Below, piece after piece: positions 55,572 through 63,990 of a DNA stretch of 64,000 nt; the stretch's first letter is position 1, and every line of letters begins with the position of its first letter. Both the position numbers and the translations under genes were made by a program. A model generated the notes under the pieces. The model was not told the DNA's origin and made no database searches. It worked only from the letters and a program-made list of their open reading frames with translations. Location: contig CAZMLC010000003.1 in the NCBI GenBank assembly GCA_964567125.1, positions 27,303 to 91,302 of the forward strand. Direction: 5' to 3'. Source of the stretch: CAZMLC01 sp964567125. GTDB taxonomy: Bacteria; Verrucomicrobiota; Kiritimatiellia; RFP12; UBA1067.

Positions 55572-56372
55572 TTAGCGCGTCATCACCATGCCGAGGTTGC
55601 GTTTCACCGGCGCCTTTTGGTAAATCTCCATGGCCTTCGGCAACGCAGCGCTCATGTCCTTGATGCGGTCCGCGCTTTGAGGATGGGTGGAGAGGAATTG
55701 CTCCAGGATCGAGGCGTTATTCTGGCCCCCGAATTTTTTCCAGAAGGTTAAAGCCGCCTGCGGATTGTAGCCGGCGCGTGCCATGAGCGTGAGCCCGATC
55801 ATATCCGCTTCGGTTTCGTTGGCGCGACTGTACGGCAGCATCACGCCCAGCTGCGTGCCGACGCCATAAACCATATTGACGGTCTCGTTGTTAAAGGCCT
55901 TGCTGATCCCCAGCGATCCCAGGGTCTGCAGATCCCCCCACGACATGCGTTCGCCGCCATGCCGCGCCAGCGCATGCGCGATTTCGTGCGCCACCACCAC
56001 GGCCAGCTCCGCTTCGTTGGCAACATAGTTGAAGAGCCCGGAATAGACGGCCACCTTCCCGCCAGGCAGGCAGAACGCATTAGCTTCCGCACTTTCAAGC
56101 ACCGCGAACTCCCACTGCCAGTCGGCGCCGCCCTCTTTGATCGCCACAGCCTTGATCGCTGCGCCGCAGGACTTCAGCATCGCCACCTGCGTCGCGTTTT
56201 TCGTTTGCGGATACTTTTGCTTGTATTCGCTAAAAGCCTGCATCCCGAGGGCCGACTCCTCGCTTTCACTCGAAAACATGAGCTGGGAACGTCCTGTGAT
56301 CGGGACTGTGCGGCAGCCCGTTCCGATGCTGATCAACACGCACAAAAAACCAATTAAACGCATCCACTTCAT
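55572..56372 (-). CDS. Lipoprotein M48-family metallopeptidase
   Basis: The 266-residue protein has a perfect AGGAGG ribosome site. The lipobox 'LISIGTGC' (Cys20) anchors it in a membrane, probably facing the periplasm. The zinc motif 'VVVAHEIAHALARHGGE' (HExxH) is preceded by 'NAFCLPGGKVAVYSGLFNYVANEAELA', and the third ligand is in 'ANETEADMIGLTLMARAGYNPQAAL'. This is the LoiP/BepA-like single-domain M48 group, which works in outer-membrane protein quality control. The C-terminus ('STHPQSADRI') fits. TPR repeats are absent. Confidence 0.93.
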   Translation of the reverse strand: MKWMRLIGFLCVLISIGTGCRTVPITGRSQLMFSSESEESALGMQAFSEYKQKYPQTKNATQVAMLKSCGAAIKAVAIKEGGADWQWEFAVLESAEANAFCLPGGKVAVYSGLFNYVANEAELAVVVAHEIAHALARHGGERMSWGDLQTLGSLGISKAFNNETVNMVYGVGTQLGVMLPYSRANETEADMIGLTLMARAGYNPQAALTFWKKFGGQNNASILEQFLSTHPQSADRIKDMSAALPKAMEIYQKAPVKRNLGMVMTR

Positions 56373-56711
56373 AAAAATCCTCCTGATGGATTACTATTTA
56401 GCATTTCTGCGCCAAAAGACAAAGCCTTTTGTTGGCGGCATATCTCTTTGATCCATCTTTATCGAACGGGAAAACGCGCGTTTTTATCGCCCTTTTGTAA
56501 CGGCTCGCGCCCCCATCTTTGGCCTTGCGTTTTGATTGGAAAAATGGTTTTATACTCTCTAAAGATCCTTGTGGTTCTTGCTGAATTCGATTTCCGGACG
56601 AGGATGCCGGATGCAGAGTAAAAACAGTTGCCAACGGCGTCCTTTCAGGTAGCTTATCCAAGCTTTTGCCTTAAGATCACCCTTGGCAGTAAAAACAAGA
56701 AGGAGCCGATC
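56373..56711. other. Divergent intergenic region between the M48 peptidase gene and rnk
   Basis: These 339 bp hold the peptidase promoter (TTGTCT, 16 bp, TAAATA on the minus strand, ending just before the ribosome site). On the plus strand a TATACT at about 56551-56556 would give rnk a leader of about 150 nt. AGTAAAAACA occurs twice in that leader. No gene is seen. Confidence 0.5.
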
Positions 56712-57128
56712 ATGAAACCACGAAAAATTTGCATTACCGAAGCCGACAAGAATCGTCTGCAAGAACTCATCGCGGTCGCAGGAGAATTCGGCGGAAGAGT
56801 CCGGCAGGATCTCACCGGGCTGGCAAACGAACTCGACCGCGCTGAGATTGTCGATCCCAAGAAAGTGCGCCCCGATGTGGTCACCATGAATTCCCGTGTG
56901 GTTCTGCAGGACACGACAACAGGGGAAGAGATGAATTATACCCTGGTGTTCCCGAAAGACGCCAACATGGGTGCAGGCGCCATTTCGGTCCTGGCCCCCA
57001 TCGGCACCGCGATTCTTGGCTATTCGAAGGGCGATATCATTGAATGGCAGGTCCCCGCAGGCATGCGGCGGATACTCATCAAGGAAATCGTGTACCAGCC
57101 GGAAGCCTCGGGCCATTATCATCTCTGA
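56712..57128 (+). CDS. rnk: Rnk-like nucleoside diphosphate kinase regulator (GreA/GreB family)
   Basis: The start is the ATG at 56712 after AAGGAG; the frame is open from 56628 but the extra residues are unlike the family. The 138 residues match Rnk length. A short N-terminal coiled part ('KICITEADKNRLQELIAVAGEF') precedes the GreA/GreB C-terminal FKBP-like domain: 'ELDRAEIVDPKKVRPDVVTMNSRVVLQDTTTGEEMNYTLVFP' and 'ISVLAPIGTAILGYSKGDIIEWQVPAG'. Rnk binds RNA polymerase near the secondary channel. It lies alone. Confidence 0.93.
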   Translation: MKPRKICITEADKNRLQELIAVAGEFGGRVRQDLTGLANELDRAEIVDPKKVRPDVVTMNSRVVLQDTTTGEEMNYTLVFPKDANMGAGAISVLAPIGTAILGYSKGDIIEWQVPAGMRRILIKEIVYQPEASGHYHL

Positions 57129-57214
57129 TCCGCGCGCGGAGCAACGAAATAGCCTCTATTCCGTCTGCTCGCGCGCTTGATTTCGCGCAGTAAACTCGCT
57201 ACCATACGGCCCAT

Positions 57215-59287
57215 ATGAAACTACATTCTGTTTGCTTGATGGTGGGGGTTTGCTGGGCATATATGCTTTCGGGCGAAACGCTGGCGCTGTGGCCCTCGGA
57301 GCAGTGCGCAGTGCGGCCTCAGCCGAGTTGCGCGACAACGATCACCAACGATCAGCGGATCGCCGTCACATTGGGCCTCAAAACCGAATGGCCCGGCGCG
57401 GTGGTTTACTTTAAAAGTGGAACGTACGATCTGCGCACGTATGGTCAGCTCTCCGTGACCGTGAAGAATACGGACGCGCGTCCGCTGCAGATTTCAGCGA
57501 CCATCAAGAGCAAACCGAATCAGGAGCCGACGCCGACCGGCACCGCGACGCTCCAGCCGGGTGACGAAAGCACGATCCGCATCCCGCTGCGCAAGACGCC
57601 GTGGGTGCTTGATAATCCGCTTGAGATCGTGGGTATGCGCGGCTTCCCCGAGGCGCTCGACGCCAAGAGCAATCTCGGTTCCGCATCCGAGCTGCACATC
57701 TTCATTCCCCGTTCGCATCTGGACAACAAGCCGGCTCGCTACGAGATCGTGAAGATCGCTGTTGCGCCCCTGCCGTTTACCTTGCTGAAGAGCGCAACGT
57801 TCCTGCCGTTCGTTGATGAATTCGGCCAGTTCAAACATGCGGAATGGCCGGGCAAGGTCCATAGCGTGGCCGAGATGCAGGCTGCCACAAAACAGGAGGC
57901 GGCATGGCTCGCCAAAGCGCCTGCTATGCCCGACCGCGACAGCTGGGGTGGCTGGAGCAAGGGACCGCAGCTCAAGGCCACAGGCCATTTCCGCGTCGAG
58001 AAGGTCAACGGCAAGTGGTGGCTGGTCGATCCGGATGGCCGCCTCTTCTTCTCGCACGGCGTCGATTGCGTACGCGAAGGCGGCGAATCCGGCACGCAGC
58101 TGCGCGAGGCCTATTTTGCCTGGCTGCCCCAGCCCGGCGATCCGCTTCACAAGTATGTTGGCAAGAGCTGGGGAACGGATCACAATTTCTACAAAGGCAA
58201 GGGCTCGTTTATCACCTACGACTTCGTACGCGCCAACATGGAACGCAAGTACGGCGCGGACTGGCCGGCTATTTCCGCGGACCTCGCCCACACCCGTATC
58301 CGCGCCTGGGGCCTCAATACGGTCGCCAACTGGTCGGATCCGAAAGTCTACCTGTTGCGGCGCACGCCCTATACCGCCACGATCAATACGCGCGGCCCGC
58401 GCATCGAAGGCTCCACCGGCTACTGGGGCAAGTTCCCGGATCCCTACTCCACGGAATTCAGCGCGAGCATCCGCAAGGGCATGCAAAATCAGATGAAGGA
58501 TGGCACCGCAACCGATCCCTGGTGCATCGGTTATTTCGTGGACAATGAACTCTCCTGGGGCGCCGACGACATGAGCCTGGCGCAGTCAGCGCTCCGCTCG
58601 CCGGCCACGCAGCCCTGCAAGCTCGCCTTCCAAGCGTGGCTCGCCAAAAAATATGAAACACCGGAGAAGCTGAACGCCGCCTGGCAGACGAACTATGCGA
58701 CCTGGGATGCGCTGCTGGCCGCAACCAATGCGCCGTCACCTAAAATCTGCAAAGCGGATTATGAGGCCTTCCACCGCGAGATCGCGGAAAAGTACTTCCG
58801 CACGATCCGCGATATCCTGCGCGAACACGCGCCTCAAAAACTCTATATGGGCTGCCGCATCGCCTGGGGCGCACCGAGCGTCTATCGCGCGGCCGCCAAG
58901 TACTGCGATATCGTCAGCGTGAACATCTACAGCCGCACCGTGAATAAGAACCTGCCGGAGGGTGCCGAGGATAAGCCCATGATCAACGGCGAATTCCACT
59001 TTGGTGCGCTCGACCGCGGCATGTTCCACACCGGGCTGGTCGCCACGGAAAATCAGGCGGAACGCGCACAGTGTTACATCAACTTTGTGACCGAATGCCT
59101 CCAGCATCCGCGCTATGTAGGGACGCACTGGTTCCAATGGAAAGATCAGGCGCTGACCGGACGCTTTGACGGCGAGAATTACCAGATCGGCTTCCTGAAC
59201 AATTCGGATCAACCCTATCCGGAGACCATCGAGGCGGTTCAGAAAATCGGCCGCGAAATGTACGACCTGCGCTTTACTTCATTTTGA
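57215..59287 (+). CDS. Secreted GH50-like enzyme (beta-agarase/beta-galactosidase type)
   Basis: The 690-residue protein has a signal peptide (about 1-22). A beta-sandwich (about 30-190) is followed by a TIM barrel with the features of GH50: 'VEKVNGKWWLVDPDGRLFFSHGVDCVR', 'DPWCIGYFVDNELSWG' (probable acid/base Glu445), 'MINGEFHFGALDRGMFHTG' (probable nucleophile Glu593) and 'HPRYVGTHWFQWKDQALTGRFDGENYQIGFLNNSDQPYPETIE'. GH50 members hydrolyse agarose or related beta-galactans; in a gut or freshwater PVC member the true substrate may be another galactan. A promoter-like TTGATT, 17 bp, TACCAT ends 8 bp before the ATG. The gene converges with the esterase and overlaps it by 14 bp. Confidence 0.75.
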   Translation: MKLHSVCLMVGVCWAYMLSGETLALWPSEQCAVRPQPSCATTITNDQRIAVTLGLKTEWPGAVVYFKSGTYDLRTYGQLSVTVKNTDARPLQISATIKSKPNQEPTPTGTATLQPGDESTIRIPLRKTPWVLDNPLEIVGMRGFPEALDAKSNLGSASELHIFIPRSHLDNKPARYEIVKIAVAPLPFTLLKSATFLPFVDEFGQFKHAEWPGKVHSVAEMQAATKQEAAWLAKAPAMPDRDSWGGWSKGPQLKATGHFRVEKVNGKWWLVDPDGRLFFSHGVDCVREGGESGTQLREAYFAWLPQPGDPLHKYVGKSWGTDHNFYKGKGSFITYDFVRANMERKYGADWPAISADLAHTRIRAWGLNTVANWSDPKVYLLRRTPYTATINTRGPRIEGSTGYWGKFPDPYSTEFSASIRKGMQNQMKDGTATDPWCIGYFVDNELSWGADDMSLAQSALRSPATQPCKLAFQAWLAKKYETPEKLNAAWQTNYATWDALLAATNAPSPKICKADYEAFHREIAEKYFRTIRDILREHAPQKLYMGCRIAWGAPSVYRAAAKYCDIVSVNIYSRTVNKNLPEGAEDKPMINGEFHFGALDRGMFHTGLVATENQAERAQCYINFVTECLQHPRYVGTHWFQWKDQALTGRFDGENYQIGFLNNSDQPYPETIEAVQKIGREMYDLRFTSF

Positions 59288-60185
59288 GTTTCGCGTGCAG
59301 GAAGCTGAAGAGATTCGGATACTTCATGTGCGCGAAGTCGTTGTTGTAGTTGAGCTCATGTTCAATGCCCACGGCCTTCAACTTCTCTCCGAGGCCTGCG
59401 CCGAAATTGGCGCAATGCGGCGGATCTTTGTAGGGCTGGCCCATGTTGGGGACATTGTCGTAGAAGAGCAGCACCGGCGGATCGTCAGCCGTGGCCAGCG
59501 CATACGGCGAGAATTGATCAATCCAGGGCTTTAAAACCTCCCGCTTCGCGAGAAACTCCTGCATGCTGCCGAGGCCGAAGGCATGATTGCCGTATTGGAG
59601 GTTGGGGATCCATGCCAGCATCTGCTGCGGATCGAGCGAGGTCTGCGGCACGAAGGCCAGCACGCAGCACAGCCGCGTGGATTCGCGCGCGATGGCGTCG
59701 GCGCTGTTGGTGCTCGCCATGTCCGGATGAAACGCCAGCCACAATGCCGTGAAGGCGCCAGCCGAACCGCCGCAACCTCCGATGCGCGTCGTGTCGATGC
59801 GCCACGCTGCGGCCCTGCTGCGCACGAACTGCAGGGCGCGCGCAGCATCGTCGAGACAGGCCTTGACCGGCGGATCAATCTTTTGCGTTTGCGCGTCAGG
59901 AATGAAGCGGTAATTGATGGAGACGACCGAAATACCGTCTGCCAGACACTGCGCCAGGAAATCCGGATTCGCCTTGTCGCCCGTCATCCAGCCGCCACCG
60001 TGAATGAAGAAGAGCAGCGGCGCTACGCCTTCGCCTTTTGCCTGATAAAAATCCAGCACCTGCCGCGGATGCGGACCGTATGCGACGTTGGCCTCTGTCG
60101 GCTGGACAGCTGAGGCGGTTTGCCCCTGCGCTTCAACTGCCAGCGCCACCAGCGCTGCGCTCAAAAAACAGGTTATCTTTTTCAT
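59274..60185 (-). CDS. Secreted alpha/beta-hydrolase (esterase)
   Basis: The 303-residue protein has a signal peptide (MKKITCFLSAALVALAVEAQG). 'RQVLDFYQAKGEGVAPLLFFIHGGGWMTGDKANPDF' has the HGGGW oxyanion hole. 'VSINYRFIPDAQ', 'ACLDDAARALQFVRSRAAAWRIDTTRIGGCGGSAGAFTALWLAFH' carries the nucleophile in GGSAG. 'FAHMKYPNL' supplies a likely catalytic His near the end. It is the third HGGG esterase of the window. Its ATG overlaps the stop codon of the sialidase-like gene (ATGA), so the two are translationally coupled and probably act on the same decorated glycan. Confidence 0.88.
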   Translation of the reverse strand: MKKITCFLSAALVALAVEAQGQTASAVQPTEANVAYGPHPRQVLDFYQAKGEGVAPLLFFIHGGGWMTGDKANPDFLAQCLADGISVVSINYRFIPDAQTQKIDPPVKACLDDAARALQFVRSRAAAWRIDTTRIGGCGGSAGAFTALWLAFHPDMASTNSADAIARESTRLCCVLAFVPQTSLDPQQMLAWIPNLQYGNHAFGLGSMQEFLAKREVLKPWIDQFSPYALATADDPPVLLFYDNVPNMGQPYKDPPHCANFGAGLGEKLKAVGIEHELNYNNDFAHMKYPNLFSFLHAKLKMK

Positions 60186-61783
60186 GGCGTGATATTTTTT
60201 GCCTGTGCCTCATCGTTCGATCGCGGCGTCGGTGCAGGTTGCGCAGCGACCATTACAGCCGTGTCGGGCGCTGCGCCGGAATAGAAGGAGAGATAGTGCG
60301 TACCGTTGATGGCCGTGGCGTTGACGTTGCCGGCATCGAACGTGACCGCACTGCCTGTCGCGACGACTTCGGATGCCGGCCAGGCGAGCGGCTGATCGAA
60401 CACGCGGTTCGGCTCCACCACGCGGCGATGCAAAAGACCTCTGCCGCGTTGATAGTAATAGAGACTGAGCAAGCCGGTCTGCGCATCAAGAATCAAGCTC
60501 GGGGTCGAGGCTACGACATTGCCGATGTTGGTCGGTTTGCGCGTCCACGTTTTTCCAGAGTCCGTCGAGACGATCTGGTATTGCGCACGCTGCGAGCTGC
60601 TACCGCCCTGCTCCGTCCGCGCGATCGCAAGAATGCGGTCGTTGCCCAGATAGACGGCAGCCAGCTCAGTCGGCCACTGCGCATGCGACAATCCGCTTTC
60701 GATCGTCGTCTGCTTCCAGGTCGCTCCGTTGTCCGCACTCATCACCGTGCCCCAGGCGTGATCGCTTCCCTCTTTGTAGCTTCCGGAGAACCAGAGGGCC
60801 ATGAGTCCGACCTTGGGGACAGTGAAGACGTCGCTGATCTGCACGGGCGTCACCGCGAGCTGCGGTGTCGCCACGTGCGTAAACGTGACGCCGTCCGTCG
60901 TGCGGTAAAGATCGTGAAGCACCTTGGGCCCTGCACGCCGTACCCAGAGCAGCATGGCGCCTTGCGCATCCAGACCCTTGCCGACCGGGACATCGCCGTA
61001 TCCCGGCGAGTGCGCGACCACAGTTTCGGGCGACCACGTCCGACCGTTGTCCGTCGAGGTGCGCGCATAGGTCGCCCGGGCATCCTCGCCGATCGTATGC
61101 GCGGAACCGCGACTGTAGACGCAGACCAGCTTGGTGCCCAGCGCCTGTAACATGGGCCATGAATTATAGCCGTGCACATTCTGCACCACGTACGCCGGCG
61201 CAGGCGCTTTCAGGGGCGTCACCTTGACCGCGACCAGCCCCGCGGGACGCGTGAACGTGTTCGCTGGATCCGCAGGCTCGCGCTGAATGCGCACGCAAAG
61301 CGGCGCAGCGGCATTCACCGGGTAGTAGGACTCCAAAACAAGGGTGCGGGTTTGGAACGGCGCAGTCGGCACCGCAGCGCGCACGGGCGTACTTTGAATC
61401 GCGCCGGAGGTGAAGGCAGCACCCTCCACCATTTGCGAAAGGGAGCAGCGATAGACATCCTCGGCACCTGCGCTCGCCGCCTCGGTCGTGATCACGACGA
61501 TCTCCACCTTCACCGCCGCGCAGCCACGCGGCAAGCAGGGAATAACGCCGGCGACAGACTGGCCGGTCGTCATGCCGGAGAGCGACCAGACCGGAATGTG
61601 CGTGGCGCCGCTCGACATCATCACGAGCGAAGGCTGTCCTGTCGCAAGCGAGAGATCGTTTGCACCCAGGCAGATGGGAGCATCCGCGCAAAACTCGGCT
61701 TGCACCTGAACAAGGGTCGTGCTCCGGCATCCCGCAACACTGATGAAGAGGACGAACAAGGGAAGGTAAATAAAGTGTTTCAT
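60182..61783 (-). CDS. Sialidase-like BNR-repeat lipoprotein
   Basis: The start is placed at the ATG at 61783, giving the lipobox 'LFISVAGC' (Cys18); 533 residues. An N-terminal beta-sandwich (about 25-190) precedes a six-bladed propeller. Three Asp-box motifs (S-x-D-x-G-x-T-W) are visible: 'TSTDNGRTWSPE', 'MSADNGATWKQT' and 'VSTDSGKTWTRK'. The family includes exo-sialidases and other exoglycosidases. An Arg triad cannot be assigned with confidence, so the substrate is open. No Shine-Dalgarno sequence is seen before the ATG. The downstream esterase gene overlaps by 4 bp. Confidence 0.8.
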   Translation of the reverse strand: MKHFIYLPLFVLFISVAGCRSTTLVQVQAEFCADAPICLGANDLSLATGQPSLVMMSSGATHIPVWSLSGMTTGQSVAGVIPCLPRGCAAVKVEIVVITTEAASAGAEDVYRCSLSQMVEGAAFTSGAIQSTPVRAAVPTAPFQTRTLVLESYYPVNAAAPLCVRIQREPADPANTFTRPAGLVAVKVTPLKAPAPAYVVQNVHGYNSWPMLQALGTKLVCVYSRGSAHTIGEDARATYARTSTDNGRTWSPETVVAHSPGYGDVPVGKGLDAQGAMLLWVRRAGPKVLHDLYRTTDGVTFTHVATPQLAVTPVQISDVFTVPKVGLMALWFSGSYKEGSDHAWGTVMSADNGATWKQTTIESGLSHAQWPTELAAVYLGNDRILAIARTEQGGSSSQRAQYQIVSTDSGKTWTRKPTNIGNVVASTPSLILDAQTGLLSLYYYQRGRGLLHRRVVEPNRVFDQPLAWPASEVVATGSAVTFDAGNVNATAINGTHYLSFYSGAAPDTAVMVAAQPAPTPRSNDEAQAKNITP

Positions 61784-62017
61784 GGGGTTAAGAATTTCAT
61801 ATTTTTCGAGGCAATTCAAGGTCTAATCAAGCCGCGAAACCTCAGATGGGTGCTGTATCCGATAAGTCTGATTGTCAATTCGGTCAACACGGTCAATCTA
61901 TTTCGTGCTGTCCCCCGCGCTTTCACGCTTTTCCGCGCCTTCAGCCAGGTGTGATTTCTGATTGCGCTTGCGGGCGGTTTGCGGTATCCTTGACGACCAT
62001 TTTCAAGGAGAAAAGAA

Positions 62018-63058
62018 ATGAAGCAGTACAAAGTTGGTCTGGTGGGTATTGGAGCTGTCGGAACCGAGATGGTTAAGGTCTTGCGTCAGCGCAAGTTCCC
62101 GGCAAGTGAGATTCGCATTCTGGCAACGCGCGAGCGCGATGAAGAGGTCGCGGGCGAGACATTCCACGTGCTGGAGACCAAGGCTGAAGCTTTTGACGGT
62201 CTGGATATCGTGCTCTTCGCGGGTACGGAGGGCTCCAAGGGTGCTTCAAAGATGTGGGGCTGGGAAGCGGTGAAACGCGGTGCGGTCGTGATCGACAATG
62301 GCGACGATTTCCGCATGGATGACCGCGTGCCCCTCGTGATCCCCGAAATCAATGGCGATGCCCTTGAAAAGCATCAGGGCTTTATCGCGAATCCGAATTG
62401 TTCGACCATCATCACGCTGATGGGTATCGCGCCGCTGCATCGCGCGAATCCGCTAAAGCACATGACCGCGGTGACCTTCCAGTCCGTGAGCGGTACGGGA
62501 CGTTCCGCCATCGAGGAACTCGATGCGCAGGTGCGCGCGTATGCCGCAGGCGCCTATACGCCGGCGAATTCGCATCTGGCCTGCGAGCACAAGGCCTATC
62601 CGCATCAGATCGCCTTCAATGTGTTGCCGCAGATCGGCAGTGCCAAGAAGGAGATGCCGGGCTTTACCACGGAAGAGGCGAAGATGACCTTTGAGTCGCG
62701 CAAGATTCTCGGCGTGCCGGATCTGAAGATCGGCTGCACCTGCGTGCGCGTGCCGGTCTTCTTTGCGCACTCGATCGCGATTCACGCGCAGTTCACCAAT
62801 CCCTTCACCCCGGATGAGGTGCGCGAGATCGTCAAGAAGTCGCCCGGCGTGAAGCTGATCGATGATCTGGCCGCCGCCCAGTATCCGCTGCCGCTTGATA
62901 CCCAGCACGGCGACGATGTTGGCATCGGCCGCATCCGCATCGATCCGAGCATCGAGAACGGCATCGCGCTCTGGTGCAGCGGCGACAACATCCGCAAGGG
63001 TGCTGCGCAGAATGCCGTGCAAATCGCGGAAGCGATGATCAAGCGCGGATTGATTTAA
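62018..63058 (+). CDS. asd: Aspartate-semialdehyde dehydrogenase
   Basis: The 346-residue enzyme makes aspartate semialdehyde from aspartyl phosphate using NADPH, for lysine, diaminopimelate, threonine and methionine synthesis. It has the Rossmann motif 'VGLVGIGAVGTEMVKVL', 'VVIDNGDDFRMDDRVPLVIPEIN', the catalytic Cys in 'GFIANPNCSTIITLMGIAPLH' and 'VSGTGRSAIEEL'. Later 'CVRVPVFFAHSIAIHAQF' contains the substrate Arg/His. AAGGAG lies 6 bp before the ATG. It stands alone, with a strong terminator after it. Confidence 0.97.
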   Translation: MKQYKVGLVGIGAVGTEMVKVLRQRKFPASEIRILATRERDEEVAGETFHVLETKAEAFDGLDIVLFAGTEGSKGASKMWGWEAVKRGAVVIDNGDDFRMDDRVPLVIPEINGDALEKHQGFIANPNCSTIITLMGIAPLHRANPLKHMTAVTFQSVSGTGRSAIEELDAQVRAYAAGAYTPANSHLACEHKAYPHQIAFNVLPQIGSAKKEMPGFTTEEAKMTFESRKILGVPDLKIGCTCVRVPVFFAHSIAIHAQFTNPFTPDEVREIVKKSPGVKLIDDLAAAQYPLPLDTQHGDDVGIGRIRIDPSIENGIALWCSGDNIRKGAAQNAVQIAEAMIKRGLI

Positions 63059-63062
63059 GAGG

Positions 63063-63134
63063 AGTTGCTAGTTGTCAGTTCCTAGTTGCTAGAAACTTTA
63101 TCAACTTACTGACACTTCCCAACTTACTGACACT
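63063..63134. repeat. Heptamer repeat and 14-bp direct repeat after asd
   Basis: 63063-63097 consists of five AG-starting units of exactly 7 bp (AGTTGCT, AGTTGTC, AGTTCCT, AGTTGCT, AGAAACT). 63103-63116 and 63121-63134 are identical 14-mers (AACTTACTGACACT). The unit type resembles that at 6395-6417. Confidence 0.8.
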
Positions 63135-63145
63135 CTTAACTCAAG

Positions 63146-63193
63146 AAAAATGCAAACGCTTCGCGTCGATGGACGCGAAGCGTTTGCATTTTT
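63146..63193. terminator. Perfect 22-bp bidirectional terminator after asd
   Basis: 63146-63167 and 63172-63193 are perfect complements around a GATG loop, with A5 on the left and T5 on the right. It is the strongest hairpin in the window. It ends asd and shields the next gene. Confidence 0.95.
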
Positions 63194-63242
63194 CAGACTT
63201 CCCGCTTTAGTCTGCGCGGAAGATTGTGTACAATCTGCGGCC

Positions 63243-63950
63243 ATGTCGACATCTCATTCCGAAATGATTACACCGTGGCAGGTCAGTCTGCGCGCAGCGC
63301 GGATGAACCTTGTGCCCGGCCTGATTCTGCAAGCCGTAAGTCTGGCGCTCATGCTGGCCTACTATTTCTGGCCGGCTTTTACGCAGTGGGTACAGCCTGT
63401 AGCCACGTGGCAGCGCGAATATGGCATCTGGGCCTCGTTCGGTACGCGCGCCTGTTCGAGCGGACTGCTGCCTGGTCTTTTTATGCTGACCATGCCGAGC
63501 CTGCGCGTCAAACGGCCTGTGCTGTCGATCTTCTTCAACATGATCTTCTGGGGCAGCATGAGTATCACCGCGGAGTACCTCTATCACTACCAGACGCTCT
63601 GGTTCGGTGCGGGCCACGATGTGGTCACGTTGACCACGAAGACCGCCGTGGATCAGCTCGTGTATACGGTCTTCTTCGCGGTGCCGGCCACCACCTTCTT
63701 CCACTTCTGGGAAACGCATGGCTTTTCCTTCACGACCGCGATTGCGGAGTTCCCGCGCGACTGGGTCAAGCGGCTCATCCTGCCAGTGCTGCTGCCGAAC
63801 TGGATCGTCTGGACACCGGCCATGATGATTACCTACGCCCTGCCCGAGGTCTTGCAGGTCCAGTTCTCCGCGCTGATCGGCTGCTTCTGGGCGCTCTTCT
63901 GCATGCAAGCCTCCGTCCACGCACTGGATCACAAGAGAGAAGGGGTTTAG
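63243..63950 (+). CDS. Mpv17/PMP22-like membrane protein
   Basis: The start is at the ATG at 63243, since the open frame upstream runs through the terminator; 235 residues. Four to five hydrophobic helices are seen. The C-terminal part resembles the Mpv17/PMP22 family: 'TKTAVDQLVYTVFFAVPATTFFHFW', then 'KRLILPVLLPNWIVWTPAMMITYALPEVLQVQFSALIGCFWALFCMQ', close to the family pattern of Asn-Trp...Trp-Pro-x-x-x-x-x-x-Phe-x-x-x-Pro. Bacterial members have no firm role. TACAAT stands 13 bp before the ATG (63224-63229), with little room for a leader. The stop codon lies inside the repeat that follows. Confidence 0.65.
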   Translation: MSTSHSEMITPWQVSLRAARMNLVPGLILQAVSLALMLAYYFWPAFTQWVQPVATWQREYGIWASFGTRACSSGLLPGLFMLTMPSLRVKRPVLSIFFNMIFWGSMSITAEYLYHYQTLWFGAGHDVVTLTTKTAVDQLVYTVFFAVPATTFFHFWETHGFSFTTAIAEFPRDWVKRLILPVLLPNWIVWTPAMMITYALPEVLQVQFSALIGCFWALFCMQASVHALDHKREGV

Positions 63951-63990
63951 GGGGTAGGGGTTAGGCGTTTAGGTTGTAGGTGGTTTAGGG
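63943..63990. repeat. TTAGG-type periodic repeat at gene end
   Basis: TAG motifs recur at 7-9 bp. The block is an inverted near-copy of 17372-17425. It includes the last codons and the TAG stop codon of the membrane-protein gene. Confidence 0.8.
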
